Positions 23,650 through 33,633 of a stretch of DNA of 64,000 nucleotides are shown piece after piece; position 1 is the first letter of the stretch; each line of letters begins with the position of its first letter. The translations under genes and the position numbers were made by a program. Under the pieces are notes generated by a model that did not search any database, was not told where the DNA came from, and worked only from the letters and a program-made list of their open reading frames with translations. The stretch lies in contig MGZB01000001.1 in the NCBI GenBank assembly GCA_001801995.1, positions 313,289 through 377,288 on the forward strand, read 5' to 3'. Origin of the DNA: Gammaproteobacteria bacterium RIFOXYD12_FULL_61_37. Lineage in GTDB: Bacteria; Pseudomonadota; Gammaproteobacteria; Chromatiales; Chromatiaceae.

Positions 23650-24993
23650 CTACTTATACGACTGCTGTTTCTTGATGCCGTACTGATCCGCCCGGATCTC
23701 CTTACGCACCTTGCTCCATGCCTCGGAGGAGGCAGGCGCTGCCACTGCCTGCTCCACCTCGCGGCTGCGCTGGCTCTGCTCCAGCAGTCGTTCCGATTCG
23801 TACTTCTTCGCCTGTTGCTCCAAATACTCGGCCTTTTCACGCATCAAATCTCCGGCCCCCTTGGCGTCGCCCTTATCCTTCAGCACCAACGCCTTTTCAT
23901 CCATATCCGCCCCGATCTGCTCCGAGGCGGAGATCATGACCTTCTTGTTATGCGACTGCTCGACCTTCTCCGCCGACCCGGAATAGCCCACCCGTAGCGC
24001 ACCGGTGAGGCGGTCATTTGCCTGGCTCACGAGATTGCGGTAGGTCACCTCCACATCGGCCAGATCCAGCTCTGACCCATCCTGCCCCGCTGGTGTCTCC
24101 ACTTCCAGCAGCAGGTATTTTTCCTGTTTGGAATAAAGCTGATTGAGGTGCGCCTTGACTCTATCGCCTTCGATTTGCGCCTCCCGCCCCAGTGCGCGCA
24201 GGGGGCGAACCCCGTTGCGGCATTGGATGATGATGATGACGTCGGTGGCCACAACACTGGTCAGTTCGCCGAATTCGTTACGGAACACCTCGGCCAGCTC
24301 CGAGGGCGTCTCGGCAAACACATGATTGCCGTCGCTGGCATCCGACAGGCGCACCATGAGGTCTTCGTTATAACCCAGCCCCAGGCCGATGGTGGTCACC
24401 GATATCCCTTCACCGCCCAACTGCCGGCCCAATTGGCCCAGTTCCTCCGGGCTGCTCGGTCCCACATTGGCCAGGCCATCCGATAACAGGATGGCCCGGT
24501 TGACCTTGCTTTCGGCCAGATATTTGCGCAGTTCGACGGACCCCTGCCGGACCCCGTCATAGAGCGCCGTCCTGCCGTCCGCCTTTATGCCTTTGATGGC
24601 GTTCTCGACGGCCATCCGGTCCCTGAATGGGGCTGCGGGTACCAGGACATCCACCCGATGATCGTAGATCACGACGGAGAGGCTGTCGTCTTGGCGCAGA
24701 TAGTCCAGCGCCATGATCGCCGACTCTTTGGCCTGAGCCAGTTTCTGACCGCTCATGGACCCGGACCGGTCCAAAACCAGGGCGACATTGATGGGGGGCC
24801 GCTGCTTCGAGGGGATTAGGAGTCCCTCCAGCCCAATTTTGATGTAACTTTTTTGCGGCTTGGCCGCCGGCAAGAGTTGTTGCCCCGGCTCAAGCGTGAG
24901 CCGAACCTGCTCCGCTCGAACCCCAAAAGAGGCGAAACCTGCCAGGCAGAAAGTGATTAGCAACCTACCGGCTAAGGAAATTGAGCCTTTCAT
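23650..24993 (-). CDS. Secreted von Willebrand factor A domain protein
   Basis: This 447-residue protein has a signal peptide (about 1-27) followed by a VWA domain with MIDAS sequence DRSGSMSG and conserved DGLANVGP. A beta-sandwich-like region and a charged, helical C-terminal tail rich in Glu/Lys/Gln follow. Such proteins, often labelled Ca-activated chloride channel-like or YfbK-like, bind ligands through a metal site; the specific role is unknown. The ATG at 24993 is chosen because GAGGAGA lies 7 bases upstream, in preference to an in-frame GTG at 25011. It is divergent from the polysaccharide deacetylase. Confidence 0.82.
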   Translation of the reverse strand: MKGSISLAGRLLITFCLAGFASFGVRAEQVRLTLEPGQQLLPAAKPQKSYIKIGLEGLLIPSKQRPPINVALVLDRSGSMSGQKLAQAKESAIMALDYLRQDDSLSVVIYDHRVDVLVPAAPFRDRMAVENAIKGIKADGRTALYDGVRQGSVELRKYLAESKVNRAILLSDGLANVGPSSPEELGQLGRQLGGEGISVTTIGLGLGYNEDLMVRLSDASDGNHVFAETPSELAEVFRNEFGELTSVVATDVIIIIQCRNGVRPLRALGREAQIEGDRVKAHLNQLYSKQEKYLLLEVETPAGQDGSELDLADVEVTYRNLVSQANDRLTGALRVGYSGSAEKVEQSHNKKVMISASEQIGADMDEKALVLKDKGDAKGAGDLMREKAEYLEQQAKKYESERLLEQSQRSREVEQAVAAPASSEAWSKVRKEIRADQYGIKKQQSYK

Positions 24994-25091
24994 CGGAGTT
25001 TCTCCTCTCACAGGTTTTTTGCCAGGACTCGGTAAGGATAGACCGGGATAATAGGGAGAGGTTTCCCATAAACGAACTTTGCCGATTTCCG

Positions 25092-26141
25092 ATGCCGACT
25101 CGCCTCCCCTTACTGTCCGGTCTCTTGTTGCTATGTGCTGCCACGGGCTTACCGGCTGGCGAGGCGCGGACCTTTCCCTGGCGTCTGCCCGATCTGCCGA
25201 AATCCGCCAAGATCCTCGAATCCTGCTGGAGCGAGGCGGAACTCGCAGGCACCGGCGATGATCGCCAAATTCTCAAGTTGCATCGATCCGACCGGGAACC
25301 GCCACCCGCCGAGGCCATCGATAGGGTCGCTTCCCTTTTGCCGCCCTTGCCGGAATCGCGACTGGGTTCGATTCGTAGCGTCCAAGTACGTGGCGAGAGG
25401 AAACTGGTGGCGCTGACCCTGGACCTCTGCGAGCAGGGGGACGAAGTCACGGGGTACGACAGTGCTGTCGTCAACTATCTGCGCCGCCACAAGATCAGGG
25501 CGACCTTCTACGCTGGAGGCAAGTGGCTGCGGACCCACGAGGAAAAGGCCATGCAATTGATGGCCGACCCTCTCTTCGAGATCGGGAACCATGGCTGGAC
25601 TCACCGTAACCTCCGGCGGCTGTCTGGGCAGGCCATGCGGGAGCAGATTCTCTGGACCCAGGCGCAATACAGCCTAGTCCGGGAGAAACTGGTGCAACGG
25701 GACTGTTTCCGCCGGGCTTCGGCGCAAGAACGCGAACGGATTCAGCGGCTGCCGGCGACTTTCCGCTTTCCCTTCGGGGTATGCAGCAGCGAATCACTGG
25801 AAGCTGCGGCCCAGTTCGGACTCGCCTCTGTGCAATGGAACATCGTCAGCGGTGACCCTTGGAAGAGCCAGACGGCACAAGGCATCGCGAACGCTGTATT
25901 ACAGGGGATAAGGCCTGGCTCGATCATCGTCGCCCATGCCAATGGACGGGGCTGGAAAACGGCAGAGTCCTTGGATCTGTTCATCCCCAAGCTGCGCGCC
26001 CAGGGTTATGAGTTCGTCACCATCAGCGAATTGCTCGATGCCGGCGAACCTTTCCGCGCATCCAGTTGCTACGAGATGCGGCCCGGCGACAATCTGCGTT
26101 ACGACAGGCCCGCCGGGACCCCTCATTATTTCGACCCCTGA
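25092..26141 (+). CDS. Secreted polysaccharide-deacetylase-like (NodB-fold) protein
   Basis: This 349-residue protein has a signal peptide (1-23) and a carbohydrate-esterase-4-like domain (about 100-330). Visible motifs are HGWTH (motif 2, the metal-binding histidines) and RFPFG (motif 3). Motif 1, usually TFDDG, reads TLDLCEQG, so the catalytic DD pair is altered; similar variants are found in some proteobacterial members. The likely role is cell-envelope glycan trimming, but activity is uncertain. The ATG at 25092 begins the signal peptide; upstream in-frame codons overlap the divergent gene and have no signal. Confidence 0.78.
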   Translation: MPTRLPLLSGLLLLCAATGLPAGEARTFPWRLPDLPKSAKILESCWSEAELAGTGDDRQILKLHRSDREPPPAEAIDRVASLLPPLPESRLGSIRSVQVRGERKLVALTLDLCEQGDEVTGYDSAVVNYLRRHKIRATFYAGGKWLRTHEEKAMQLMADPLFEIGNHGWTHRNLRRLSGQAMREQILWTQAQYSLVREKLVQRDCFRRASAQERERIQRLPATFRFPFGVCSSESLEAAAQFGLASVQWNIVSGDPWKSQTAQGIANAVLQGIRPGSIIVAHANGRGWKTAESLDLFIPKLRAQGYEFVTISELLDAGEPFRASSCYEMRPGDNLRYDRPAGTPHYFDP

Positions 26142-26162
26142 TCCCGTCCGTGGACGCCCGGC

Positions 26163-26975
26163 TCAGACGACCTTCTGGCCCCTCTGCATGTTGCGGCCGT
26201 AAAAGATCTCAGTCATTTCGCGCTTCAGCCGGTCCACGATCTGCCGCTGTTCCTTGGGAGGGATGGCATCGGCCTCGATGCCGAAGAGGTAGTTATCCAG
26301 GTCGAATTCCTTCAGCATCATCTTGGTGTGGAAGATGTGCTCCTGATAGACGTTCACGTCGATCATCTGGTAACGATCCTTGGTATCGCGGGCGATGTAG
26401 TTCTGGATCGAGTTGATCTTGTGGTCGATAAAGTGCTTCTTGCCGCTTACGTCGCGGGTGAAGCCACGCACCCGGTAATCCATGATGACGATGTCCGACT
26501 CAAAGGAGTGGATCAGGTAATTCAACGCCTTGAGCGGGGAAATGCGGCCACAGGTGGAGACATCGATATCGGCTCGAAAAGTCGAGATGCCGTTGTCGGG
26601 ATGACTCTCCGGGTAGGTGTGAACCGTCAGATGACTCTTGTCCAGGTGGGCTACCACCGCATCCGGCAGCAAGGGGCCGGGGGCCTCCGTGTTGGAGATG
26701 TGCTCTGCGGCGACCGGCTCCTCCGAGACCAGGATGGTCACGCTGGCGCCCTGGGGATCATAGTCCTGCCGGGCGATATTGAGGATGGTGGCGCCGATGA
26801 TGTCGGCGACATCAGTCAGTATCTGGGTCAGGCGCTCGGCATTGTAAGCCTCGTCGATGTACTCGATGTAGTCGCGCACCTGCTCCGGCGTCGTCGCGTA
26901 GCAGACATCGTAAATATTGAAGCTCAGGGTCTTGGTCAGGTTGTTGAACCCCTGAAGTTTCAGTTTTTTATTCAT
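26163..26975 (-). CDS. speD: S-adenosylmethionine decarboxylase proenzyme
   Basis: This 270-residue E. coli-type SpeD supplies the aminopropyl donor for spermidine. It has the self-cleavage site [14 protein letters not shown], where the Ser after Lys becomes the pyruvoyl cofactor, and the STCGRISPL segment. Length agrees with the class 1A family (about 264). The ATG at 26975 is preferred to a TTG at 27002. It lies beside osmC on the same strand, with crp and trpC beyond, an arrangement common in gammaproteobacteria. Confidence 0.95.
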   Translation of the reverse strand: MNKKLKLQGFNNLTKTLSFNIYDVCYATTPEQVRDYIEYIDEAYNAERLTQILTDVADIIGATILNIARQDYDPQGASVTILVSEEPVAAEHISNTEAPGPLLPDAVVAHLDKSHLTVHTYPESHPDNGISTFRADIDVSTCGRISPLKALNYLIHSFESDIVIMDYRVRGFTRDVSGKKHFIDHKINSIQNYIARDTKDRYQMIDVNVYQEHIFHTKMMLKEFDLDNYLFGIEADAIPPKEQRQIVDRLKREMTEIFYGRNMQRGQKVV

Positions 26976-27049
26976 CAATGCGACGGCTCCCGACACTCTC
27001 AATCATGAAAATAGACCGGCAATGGTATTCATGCCGACCGAAACCCCAC

Positions 27050-27466
27050 TCAGCCTTCGACGATCTCGAAGCCGTGGGTCACCTGCGCGACGGCGCCAAG
27101 CATAATGGAAGCGGAACAAAATTTCTCCGCACTGAGCTTGATGGCCCGCTCCACTGCCTTCTCCGTAAGTCCCGGCCCACCGACCCGAAAATGCATATGG
27201 ATCTTGGTGAAGACCTTGGGGTCCGTCTCCGCGCGTTCCGCTTCCAGTTCAACCTCGCACAGACTTACCGGGTTGCGCCCCTTTTGGAGGATGTGAACGA
27301 CATCGAACTGGGAACAGCCGCCCATGCCCAGCAGCAGCATTTCCATAGGGCGTGGACCGAGATTATTTCCACCGTGATCAGGAGGTCCATCCATCACCAG
27401 GGCATGTCCGCTGCCGGACTCGCCCACCATCAGCGCATTTTCGACCCATTTTACTCTCGTTTTCAT
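27050..27466 (-). CDS. OsmC-family protein (YhfA-like)
   Basis: This 138-residue OsmC-fold protein keeps the two redox cysteines, in GMGGCSQFDV and EKFCSAS, as in thiol-dependent hydroperoxide-reducing members. The gene adjoins speD and is divergent from crp, the usual gammaproteobacterial neighbourhood for YhfA-type OsmC. The ATG at 27466 is chosen; a TTG two codons upstream is possible. The 185-base gap to crp must hold promoters for both, but I see no clear consensus. Confidence 0.9.
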   Translation of the reverse strand: MKTRVKWVENALMVGESGSGHALVMDGPPDHGGNNLGPRPMEMLLLGMGGCSQFDVVHILQKGRNPVSLCEVELEAERAETDPKVFTKIHMHFRVGGPGLTEKAVERAIKLSAEKFCSASIMLGAVAQVTHGFEIVEG

Positions 27467-27651
27467 TGTCAATCGTGACTCCTCGCTTCAAAACGCCCTG
27501 CCTTGATGGGCAATAGTTTTTTTGTGACGGGCTTCTCAAAAAGCCGGCTTCGGGCCTATCATCCCCCCTGTTGGGCAATCAGTCCCTGACTGCCCGGCCG
27601 GGTGTGAAACCCATCGGTCTGAAGGGTCAAAGATAACAAAGCAAACTCATA

Positions 27652-28308
27652 ATGACACTGACCATAATACCGCCGGCACCAATACCCGAGCACCTTGCGC
27701 GGTTGCTTTCCTATTGCCACAAACGCAAACACACCCCAAAAACCGAAATCATTCATCCTGGCGACATCGCCGATACCCTGCTCTACCTCCTTGAAGGCTC
27801 TGCCACCGCCTCCATCGAGGATGAGGAGGGGCGCGAAATCATCCTCGCCTATATCAACAAGGGGGATTTCATCGGTGAATTGGGCATCTTCCTGCCCTTG
27901 CCCAGGCGAACGGCCCTGATACGAACCCGTGCGGAATGCCTTATCGCCGAGATCTCTTACGCTAAACTGAACCATCTCCTCGATACCGATCTTAAGGATT
28001 GCGCCAAGGAAATCCTCTTCTCCATCGGTAGGCAGCTCTCCACCCGCTTGGTGCAAACCACGCGAAAGGTCGGCCATCTGGCCTTCTATGATGTCACCGG
28101 ACGCATTGCCCGCACCCTGCTCGACCTCTGCAAGCAACCCGACGCCATGACCCACCCCGACGGCATGCAGATCCGTATCACTCGCCAGGAGATCGGCCGC
28201 ATCGTCGGCTGTTCACGCGAGATGGTCGGCCGGGTGCTGAAAAATCTGGAAGAGCAGGGGCTCATCCACGTCAAAGGGAAGACCATCGTGGTCTTCGGCA
28301 CCCGCTGA
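27652..28308 (+). CDS. crp: cAMP receptor protein (Crp/Vfr)
   Basis: This 218-residue global regulator is strongly similar to E. coli Crp. The cAMP pocket reads GDFIGELGIF with RRTAL, and the DNA-binding domain contains ITRQEIGRIVGCSREMVGRVLKNLE, identical in key recognition residues. The ending GKTIVVFGTR is also conserved. It binds cAMP and controls catabolic genes or, in Vfr-like cases, virulence and motility genes. It converges on trpC with a 15-base gap. Confidence 0.96.
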   Translation: MTLTIIPPAPIPEHLARLLSYCHKRKHTPKTEIIHPGDIADTLLYLLEGSATASIEDEEGREIILAYINKGDFIGELGIFLPLPRRTALIRTRAECLIAEISYAKLNHLLDTDLKDCAKEILFSIGRQLSTRLVQTTRKVGHLAFYDVTGRIARTLLDLCKQPDAMTHPDGMQIRITRQEIGRIVGCSREMVGRVLKNLEEQGLIHVKGKTIVVFGTR

Positions 28309-28323
28309 ATCCGCCGGACATTC

Positions 28324-29115
28324 TCAGGCAAAAAGCCCCGCTAACCTTTCTCCAGGGTCCGCCGCCCGCATGAATGCCTCCCCCACAAGGAAGGCGTTGA
28401 CTTGGTGTGAACGCATCAACGCCACATCCTCCCGCGACAGGATGCCGCTCTCAGTCACTACCAAACGATCCGGCGGGATCCGGTCAAGCAAATCCAAGGT
28501 GGTGTCGAGACTGACTTCGAAGGTGCGCAAGTTTCTGTTGTTGATCCCGATCAGACGGTTTCTCACCCGCAGGGCACGCTCCAGCTCTTCGCCGTCATGG
28601 ACCTCGATCAAAACATCCATCCCCAGCCCATGGGCCAAGCCGTTCAACTCGACGAGCAGCGCATCGCCCAGACATGCCGCGATCAACAAGATGCAGTCAG
28701 CGCCCATGGCGTGCGCCTCATAGACCTGATAGGGGTCGATGATGAAATCCTTTCGGATCACCGGCAGCGCGCAGGCGGCCCTGGCCTCTCGCAGATACTC
28801 GTCGCAACCCAGGAAGAAATCGACATCAGTCAGCACAGAGAGACAAGCTGCCCCGCCGCGCTCGTAACTTACGGCGATCTCAGCGGGCCGGAAATCTTCC
28901 CGCAGCACTCCTTTGGAGGGCGAGGCCTTTTTGATCTCCGCAATGACGCCGGACCGGCCAGCCGCGATTTTGGCCGCGATGGCATCGGCAAAGCCACGGA
29001 TTGCCCCGGACCTGGCGCCCTTTAAATCCTGCAAAGGGACCCGCGCCGAACGCTCTCGAATCTCTTCCCGCTTGCGGGCAACTATTTTCTTCAAGATGTC
29101 GGGGGTATCGCTCAT
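28324..29115 (-). CDS. trpC: Indole-3-glycerol phosphate synthase
   Basis: This 263-residue single-function TrpC makes indole-3-glycerol phosphate in tryptophan synthesis. Typical sequences are [13 protein letters not shown] at the N-terminus, [19 protein letters not shown] and VTESGI. The ATG at 29115 is used because AGGTGGTG precedes it; the reading frame extends upstream without homology. No trpD or trpG lies beside it on the left; the neighbour is crp, as in pseudomonads, but the other side holds tmcA. trpE is at 58518 in this window. Confidence 0.95.
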   Translation of the reverse strand: MSDTPDILKKIVARKREEIRERSARVPLQDLKGARSGAIRGFADAIAAKIAAGRSGVIAEIKKASPSKGVLREDFRPAEIAVSYERGGAACLSVLTDVDFFLGCDEYLREARAACALPVIRKDFIIDPYQVYEAHAMGADCILLIAACLGDALLVELNGLAHGLGMDVLIEVHDGEELERALRVRNRLIGINNRNLRTFEVSLDTTLDLLDRIPPDRLVVTESGILSREDVALMRSHQVNAFLVGEAFMRAADPGERLAGLFA

Positions 29116-29272
29116 CACCACCTGTCCTGCCGTCGAACGGCGGCATTTGCGCTTGATTTGTTCGATAAATTTGAAAGGATGTCGAGGATAACGATTTTGT
29201 GCAAAAAATAAACACTTTGTATCCCCTTTTGCTAAACAATTTGAACCGATCGATCCATAAACTGAAACATCC

Positions 29273-31396
29273 ATGAGCGTCCACCCGCTTCGATCAGCGC
29301 TTCACCGTTCCTTATTCGTTTTCGCCGGTGAGGCAAATTGGGGGCGCGCTGCTGCTGCACAGTGGCTTACCCATTACCGCCGCCGACTTTGGATCGGGGA
29401 AATGGCCCCATGCGAATTCGATCCTGTGCCCTCCGGCAAGGCCCGGCAATGGCTTGGCCGTGAACTAGACGCACTGGTTTTCGACGCCCATTGCGGCTTT
29501 GATCCCGACGCCTTCGGCGCCGTCTTAGGCGCAGTCGCCGGCGGCGGCCTGGTACTGCTGCTGACGCCCCCTTTGGCGCAGTGGCCCGCCTTTCCCGATC
29601 CCGGCAAGGAACGGATTGCCCAATATCCCCACGGTATGGAAGCTGTGGGGGGACGTTTTTTATCCCGCTTGGCGCACCTGATCCAGACAACCCCCTCACT
29701 GCCCCTGATTGAACAGGGCCATGACCCTCTTCCCGCCCCCATTCAACCTTCGGCGCAGCTGGGACCGGTTGATGGGGAGATCAAATTGACGCCCGATCAG
29801 GAGACTGCCCTGGAGGCGCTCCTGCGGGTGGCGACGGGCCATGGCCGAAGACCCCTGGTGCTGATGTCGGACCGGGGGCGCGGCAAAAGCTCCGTCCTTG
29901 GCGTGGCCGCCGCACGACTTCAATCATTGAGACCGGGGAGCCGGGTCCTGGTAACCGCCCCTCGGCCGGATTCCGTGCAATCCCTGTTCGAACAAGCCCA
30001 GCGGCTCCTGCCTGCCTCTGTCCGCCGTGGGCTGCGCTTACAGGAGGGGAATGGAGAAATCGCCTTCATCCCGCCGGATGAATTGTTGCGCCACCCCCAG
30101 GAGGCCGATCTCTTGCTGGTTGATGAGGCGGCAGCCATACCCCTGCCGCTTTTGGAACGATTGCTGACCCGATATAACCGCATTGCATTCGCCACCACCG
30201 AATACGGTTATGAAGGTGCGGGGCGAGGCTTCAGCCTCTGCTTTCCCGGTGTCCTGAACCGGCTGGCCCCTCATTGGCGAAGACTACGGCTTCAGACCCC
30301 GGTCCGCTGGGCGGAACAGGACCCGGTCGAGGGGTTCTGCTTCCGCGCCCTGCTGCTGGATGCGGAGGCGGCCGATGGGGCCGTGCTGTCAGCCGCGACC
30401 CCGGACTCATGCGAATTGGAACGGCTCGACAGGGACCGTCTCGTCACTGACGAGCCCCTATTGTCGGAATTGTTCGGCCTCTTGGTCCTGGCCCATTACC
30501 AGACTCGCCCATCCGACTTGCGCCACCTGCTCGATGGACCCGGCATTTCCATCTGGGTCATGAGATTCCGGGGCCATGTCGCCGCCGCCATGCTGAATGT
30601 GGACGAGGGCGGATTCGATCCTTCGCTGGCTGAAGCCATAGCACGGGGCGAGCGCCGCCCCCATGGGCACCTCTTGGCGCAGACACTCACGGCCCACGCC
30701 GGCTTCGTCGCGGCGGCGGGCATGCGATACAGCCGCATCATGCGCATTGCTGTTCATCCCGCCTTACAGCGGCGAGGCTTTGGCATCCGGCTGGTATCCG
30801 CCGCGCTTTCCGATGCCGAGAAGCGGGGGCTCGATTTCCTCGGGGCCAGCTTCGGCGCAACGCCGGGCCTGCTCGCCTTTTGGCGTAAGCTCGGACTCAT
30901 GCCGGTACGCATCGGCATGAGCCGCGAAGCAGCCAGCGGCTCTCATTCGGCAATCATGTTGCGCCCCTTGTCGCCGCGGGCCGCTGGGTTGTTCGACCGG
31001 ATGCGCGCCCGCTTCCTGGAAACCCTGCCTTTTCTCTTGGGCGATCCGCTTCAAGAGTTGGAGCTGGAGGTCGCGGTTCCTCTTTTGGAGGGCAACCCAA
31101 TCGCCTGGAGCCTGAACGAACAGGACCGGCTGGACCTGGAGGCCTTTGCCCATGGCCGCCGCGACTATGCCGGTGCGCGCCTGGCCTTGTGGCGTCTTGC
31201 TGCTATCCGGTCGGCCCAGGGCTCGCCCTCCGCGCTTCTCGGGCCTCTCGTCATAAAGGTGCTGCAAGGCCGTGCCTGGAGCGGCGTGGCGGCTGAATTG
31301 GGACTGCCGGGACGCAAGCAGGCGGAAGATGCCCTGCGGCAAGCCGCCGGGGCTTTGCTACGGACGAAGGAAGAAACCCTGGAAACTGACCTATAA
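29273..31396 (+). CDS. tmcA: tRNA(Met) cytidine acetyltransferase
   Basis: This 707-residue enzyme makes N4-acetylcytidine at the wobble position of elongator tRNA-Met, using ATP and acetyl-CoA. It has an N-terminal DUF1726-like region, an RNA-helicase-like ATPase with Walker [10 protein letters not shown] (about 199-207) and [11 protein letters not shown], then a GNAT domain with [15 protein letters not shown]-terminal tRNA-binding tail follows. E. coli TmcA is 671 residues. It is divergent from trpC across 157 bases. TmcA supports gammaproteobacterial placement. Confidence 0.95.
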   Translation: MSVHPLRSALHRSLFVFAGEANWGRAAAAQWLTHYRRRLWIGEMAPCEFDPVPSGKARQWLGRELDALVFDAHCGFDPDAFGAVLGAVAGGGLVLLLTPPLAQWPAFPDPGKERIAQYPHGMEAVGGRFLSRLAHLIQTTPSLPLIEQGHDPLPAPIQPSAQLGPVDGEIKLTPDQETALEALLRVATGHGRRPLVLMSDRGRGKSSVLGVAAARLQSLRPGSRVLVTAPRPDSVQSLFEQAQRLLPASVRRGLRLQEGNGEIAFIPPDELLRHPQEADLLLVDEAAAIPLPLLERLLTRYNRIAFATTEYGYEGAGRGFSLCFPGVLNRLAPHWRRLRLQTPVRWAEQDPVEGFCFRALLLDAEAADGAVLSAATPDSCELERLDRDRLVTDEPLLSELFGLLVLAHYQTRPSDLRHLLDGPGISIWVMRFRGHVAAAMLNVDEGGFDPSLAEAIARGERRPHGHLLAQTLTAHAGFVAAAGMRYSRIMRIAVHPALQRRGFGIRLVSAALSDAEKRGLDFLGASFGATPGLLAFWRKLGLMPVRIGMSREAASGSHSAIMLRPLSPRAAGLFDRMRARFLETLPFLLGDPLQELELEVAVPLLEGNPIAWSLNEQDRLDLEAFAHGRRDYAGARLALWRLAAIRSAQGSPSALLGPLVIKVLQGRAWSGVAAELGLPGRKQAEDALRQAAGALLRTKEETLETDL

Positions 31397-31475
31397 CTTC
31401 AAACCGGTCTGCTATAACTATCCTGGAGGGGCGAATAATCGTCGCTTCCGCATTGCCTATCTTGCCTTCTCACTG

Positions 31476-32771
31476 ATGGAACCAACCCCCATGACCAGCA
31501 AAAGCAGGCGCATTCTGACCTATCTCCTCGCCGCATTCGCCATCGCCTGTGCGGGATTGGTATTCCTGTTTCAGGAACGGACCATGGGTTACGCCTTGCA
31601 AGAGGCGGAAAAGCAGGTGATCGACATGCTGTTGAACCATCGCGCCATCCACTCCTACATCAACAAGGTCCAACGACCGGAGATGTACCGCCTAAAGAAA
31701 GAAGGCAAGCTCTATCAAGACTATTTCTCGCCAAAGACCATGTCTTTTACCTTCGTTGCCCGAACCGTCAAGGAGTTATTGAACGAGGAACGGATTAAGG
31801 AAGGGTATCCCAAGATTTATTTCAAGCTGGCGACTGACAATCCCCGTAATCCCGTCAACCAGGCCGACGCCTGGGAATCTCGGCTTCTGAAACGGATGAA
31901 CGCTGGCGAGCTGAAGGAATTCCGGGAAGTGGTCGAGAAGGATGGGATGAAATATCTCTTCGCCGCCATCCCCATCAATCCATCGGAGAGCGGCTGTCTG
32001 GCCTGTCATGGTGAACCAAGCGCAGCGCCCAGGGAGTTGATTGAACAATATGGCGACAAGGCGGGATTCCACGAAAAAGTGGGGGTCTCTCGCGCCCTGA
32101 TCTCCATGCGAGTACCGCTAGGATCGCTGCTCGCCTCGGCCAATGCGGTCTTACTCTGGATATCGGCCGCGACCTTTCTTGCCCTTGCGGCCATCTATTC
32201 GATGATCTTTTTCTTCATCCATCGGATCGACCGGAATCAGCAGGCCCTGGTCAAGGCAAACACGGAGCTGCAACGCCTCTCCTCCGTCGATTACCTGACC
32301 AACATCTGCAACCGGCGCAGCTTTGTCGATAGCCTCGACCAGATGATCAACCACGCCGACCGCTATGGAAATCCGTTGTCGATCCTGATGATCGACCTGG
32401 ATTTCTTCAAGGCCGTCAATGACAAGTACGGCCACAGCTTCGGCGACGAGGTGCTCAAAAACCTTGCACGCTTGATCAGCGGGCAAATCCGTTCGACCGA
32501 CCTGTTCGGCCGCTGGGGCGGCGAGGAATTCGTGGTCGCCATGCCCAATCAAGACCGCGAAAAGGCCTGCACTGTCGCCGAAAAGCTCCGCGCCACCATC
32601 AAGGAATACGCCTTTCCCAAGGGAGCGCATATGACCATCAGCCTTGGTGTCGCAACCTTCCAGCGTGGCTTATCACGGGAAGCCTTCATCGATCAGGCCG
32701 ACAGCGCCCTATATCAGTCCAAGGAAAACGGACGCGACCAAGTCACGGCATACAGCGACAGTCAGTGTTGA
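31476..32771 (+). CDS. Diguanylate cyclase with Tll0287-like haem-binding periplasmic sensor
   Basis: This protein of about 431 residues has TM1 (about 14-32), a periplasmic DUF3365/Tll0287-like sensor containing a c-type haem motif CLACH within ESGCLACHGEPS, TM2 (about 228-250), and a GGDEF domain. The active site reads GGEEF, which is catalytically competent. The domain begins at DYLTNICNRRSF. It should make c-di-GMP in response to a redox or gas signal at the haem (inference). The ATG at 31476 is given; an ATG five codons later (31491) has a GGA about 10 bases upstream and is equally plausible. Confidence 0.85.
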   Translation: MEPTPMTSKSRRILTYLLAAFAIACAGLVFLFQERTMGYALQEAEKQVIDMLLNHRAIHSYINKVQRPEMYRLKKEGKLYQDYFSPKTMSFTFVARTVKELLNEERIKEGYPKIYFKLATDNPRNPVNQADAWESRLLKRMNAGELKEFREVVEKDGMKYLFAAIPINPSESGCLACHGEPSAAPRELIEQYGDKAGFHEKVGVSRALISMRVPLGSLLASANAVLLWISAATFLALAAIYSMIFFFIHRIDRNQQALVKANTELQRLSSVDYLTNICNRRSFVDSLDQMINHADRYGNPLSILMIDLDFFKAVNDKYGHSFGDEVLKNLARLISGQIRSTDLFGRWGGEEFVVAMPNQDREKACTVAEKLRATIKEYAFPKGAHMTISLGVATFQRGLSREAFIDQADSALYQSKENGRDQVTAYSDSQC

Positions 32772-32926
32772 TTCTGGCCTCCCCCCAGGCGCGAGATGCA
32801 CCGCCTCTTGGGGTGATATACCCTCGTTTCCGCTCAGTGCCGGAATCTTCCCCATTGACAGCATCCGTTTCCCAGATAGGATTCGCCGGAAAGCCCCATT
32901 CAACGGCATACCTGGAGAAACGATTC

Positions 32927-33394
32927 ATGCTAGAAGCCGGCCAAGCCGCCCCCACCTTCGAACTTCCCGACTCCGACATGAACATGGCGTCATCCAAGCA
33001 GTTTTTAGGAAGCAAGAACTTGGTCCTGTTTTTCTACCCGAAAGACAGCACGCCCGGCTGCACCATAGAGGCCTTGGAATTCAGCGATCTGATCGATCAG
33101 TTCACATCGAGGGAAACAACGGTGTTCGGCGTCAGCATGGATAATTTCGTCAGCCATGCGGCCTTTCGTGACGAACAGGGACTGGCCGTGACCCTCTTGT
33201 CCGACATCGACGGCACCCTTTGCGAATCCTACGGGGTATGGCAAGAACGCGAGCGCAACGGTGAAAAGCGAATGGGGATACTTCGCTCCACCTTCATCGT
33301 CGATAGGGAAGGGGTCATCCGCCACAGCCTCTACGACGTGAAACCCAAGGGGCACGCCGCGCAGGTGCTGGAATTGGTCAAACAGCTAAATTAG
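32927..33394 (+). CDS. Thiol peroxidase, Bcp/PrxQ-type peroxiredoxin
   Basis: This 155-residue peroxiredoxin has the peroxidatic cysteine in TPGCTIEALEF. The usual resolving cysteine five residues later is Leu here, so it is a 1-Cys-like variant, unless the later Cys in TLCESYG serves. It should reduce H2O2 and alkyl hydroperoxides. The ATG at 32927 is preceded by CTGGAGAAA; the open frame upstream is non-coding. It is followed by slyX. Confidence 0.9.
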   Translation: MLEAGQAAPTFELPDSDMNMASSKQFLGSKNLVLFFYPKDSTPGCTIEALEFSDLIDQFTSRETTVFGVSMDNFVSHAAFRDEQGLAVTLLSDIDGTLCESYGVWQERERNGEKRMGILRSTFIVDREGVIRHSLYDVKPKGHAAQVLELVKQLN

Positions 33395-33429
33395 CGGCAG
33401 AGCGGTGATTTTGTAGGAGAACCCAAACC

Positions 33430-33633
33430 GTGAACGAGCGATTCATAGACCTCGAAACCCGTATAGCCTTCATGGAAGAGGCTATCGACGGGCTTAACCG
33501 GGCCTTAGCGAACCAACAGAAGGACATGGCCAAGATGGCCGGGGATATCAGCCGCCTGGGGGCCTTGATCCGCGAACTAAACCCCTCTCCGGTCGATTCC
33601 CTGGGCCGGGAACCGCCGCCACCCCATTACTGA
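33430..33633 (+). CDS. slyX: SlyX family protein
   Basis: This 67-residue coiled-coil protein matches SlyX in length and pattern: IDLETRIAFMEEAIDGLN at the start and a proline-rich PPPPHY end. Function is not established. The start is GTG at 33430, with TAGGAG 10-15 bases upstream. Its stop overlaps the convergent gene by 7 bases. Confidence 0.85.
   Translation: MNERFIDLETRIAFMEEAIDGLNRALANQQKDMAKMAGDISRLGALIRELNPSPVDSLGREPPPPHY

Noticed and set aside
27473-27651. Crp-binding site in the osmC-crp divergent gap
   Set aside because: No convincing TGTGA-N6-TCACA palindrome; only short GC hairpins such as CAGTC-CCT-GACTG near 27582 were seen.
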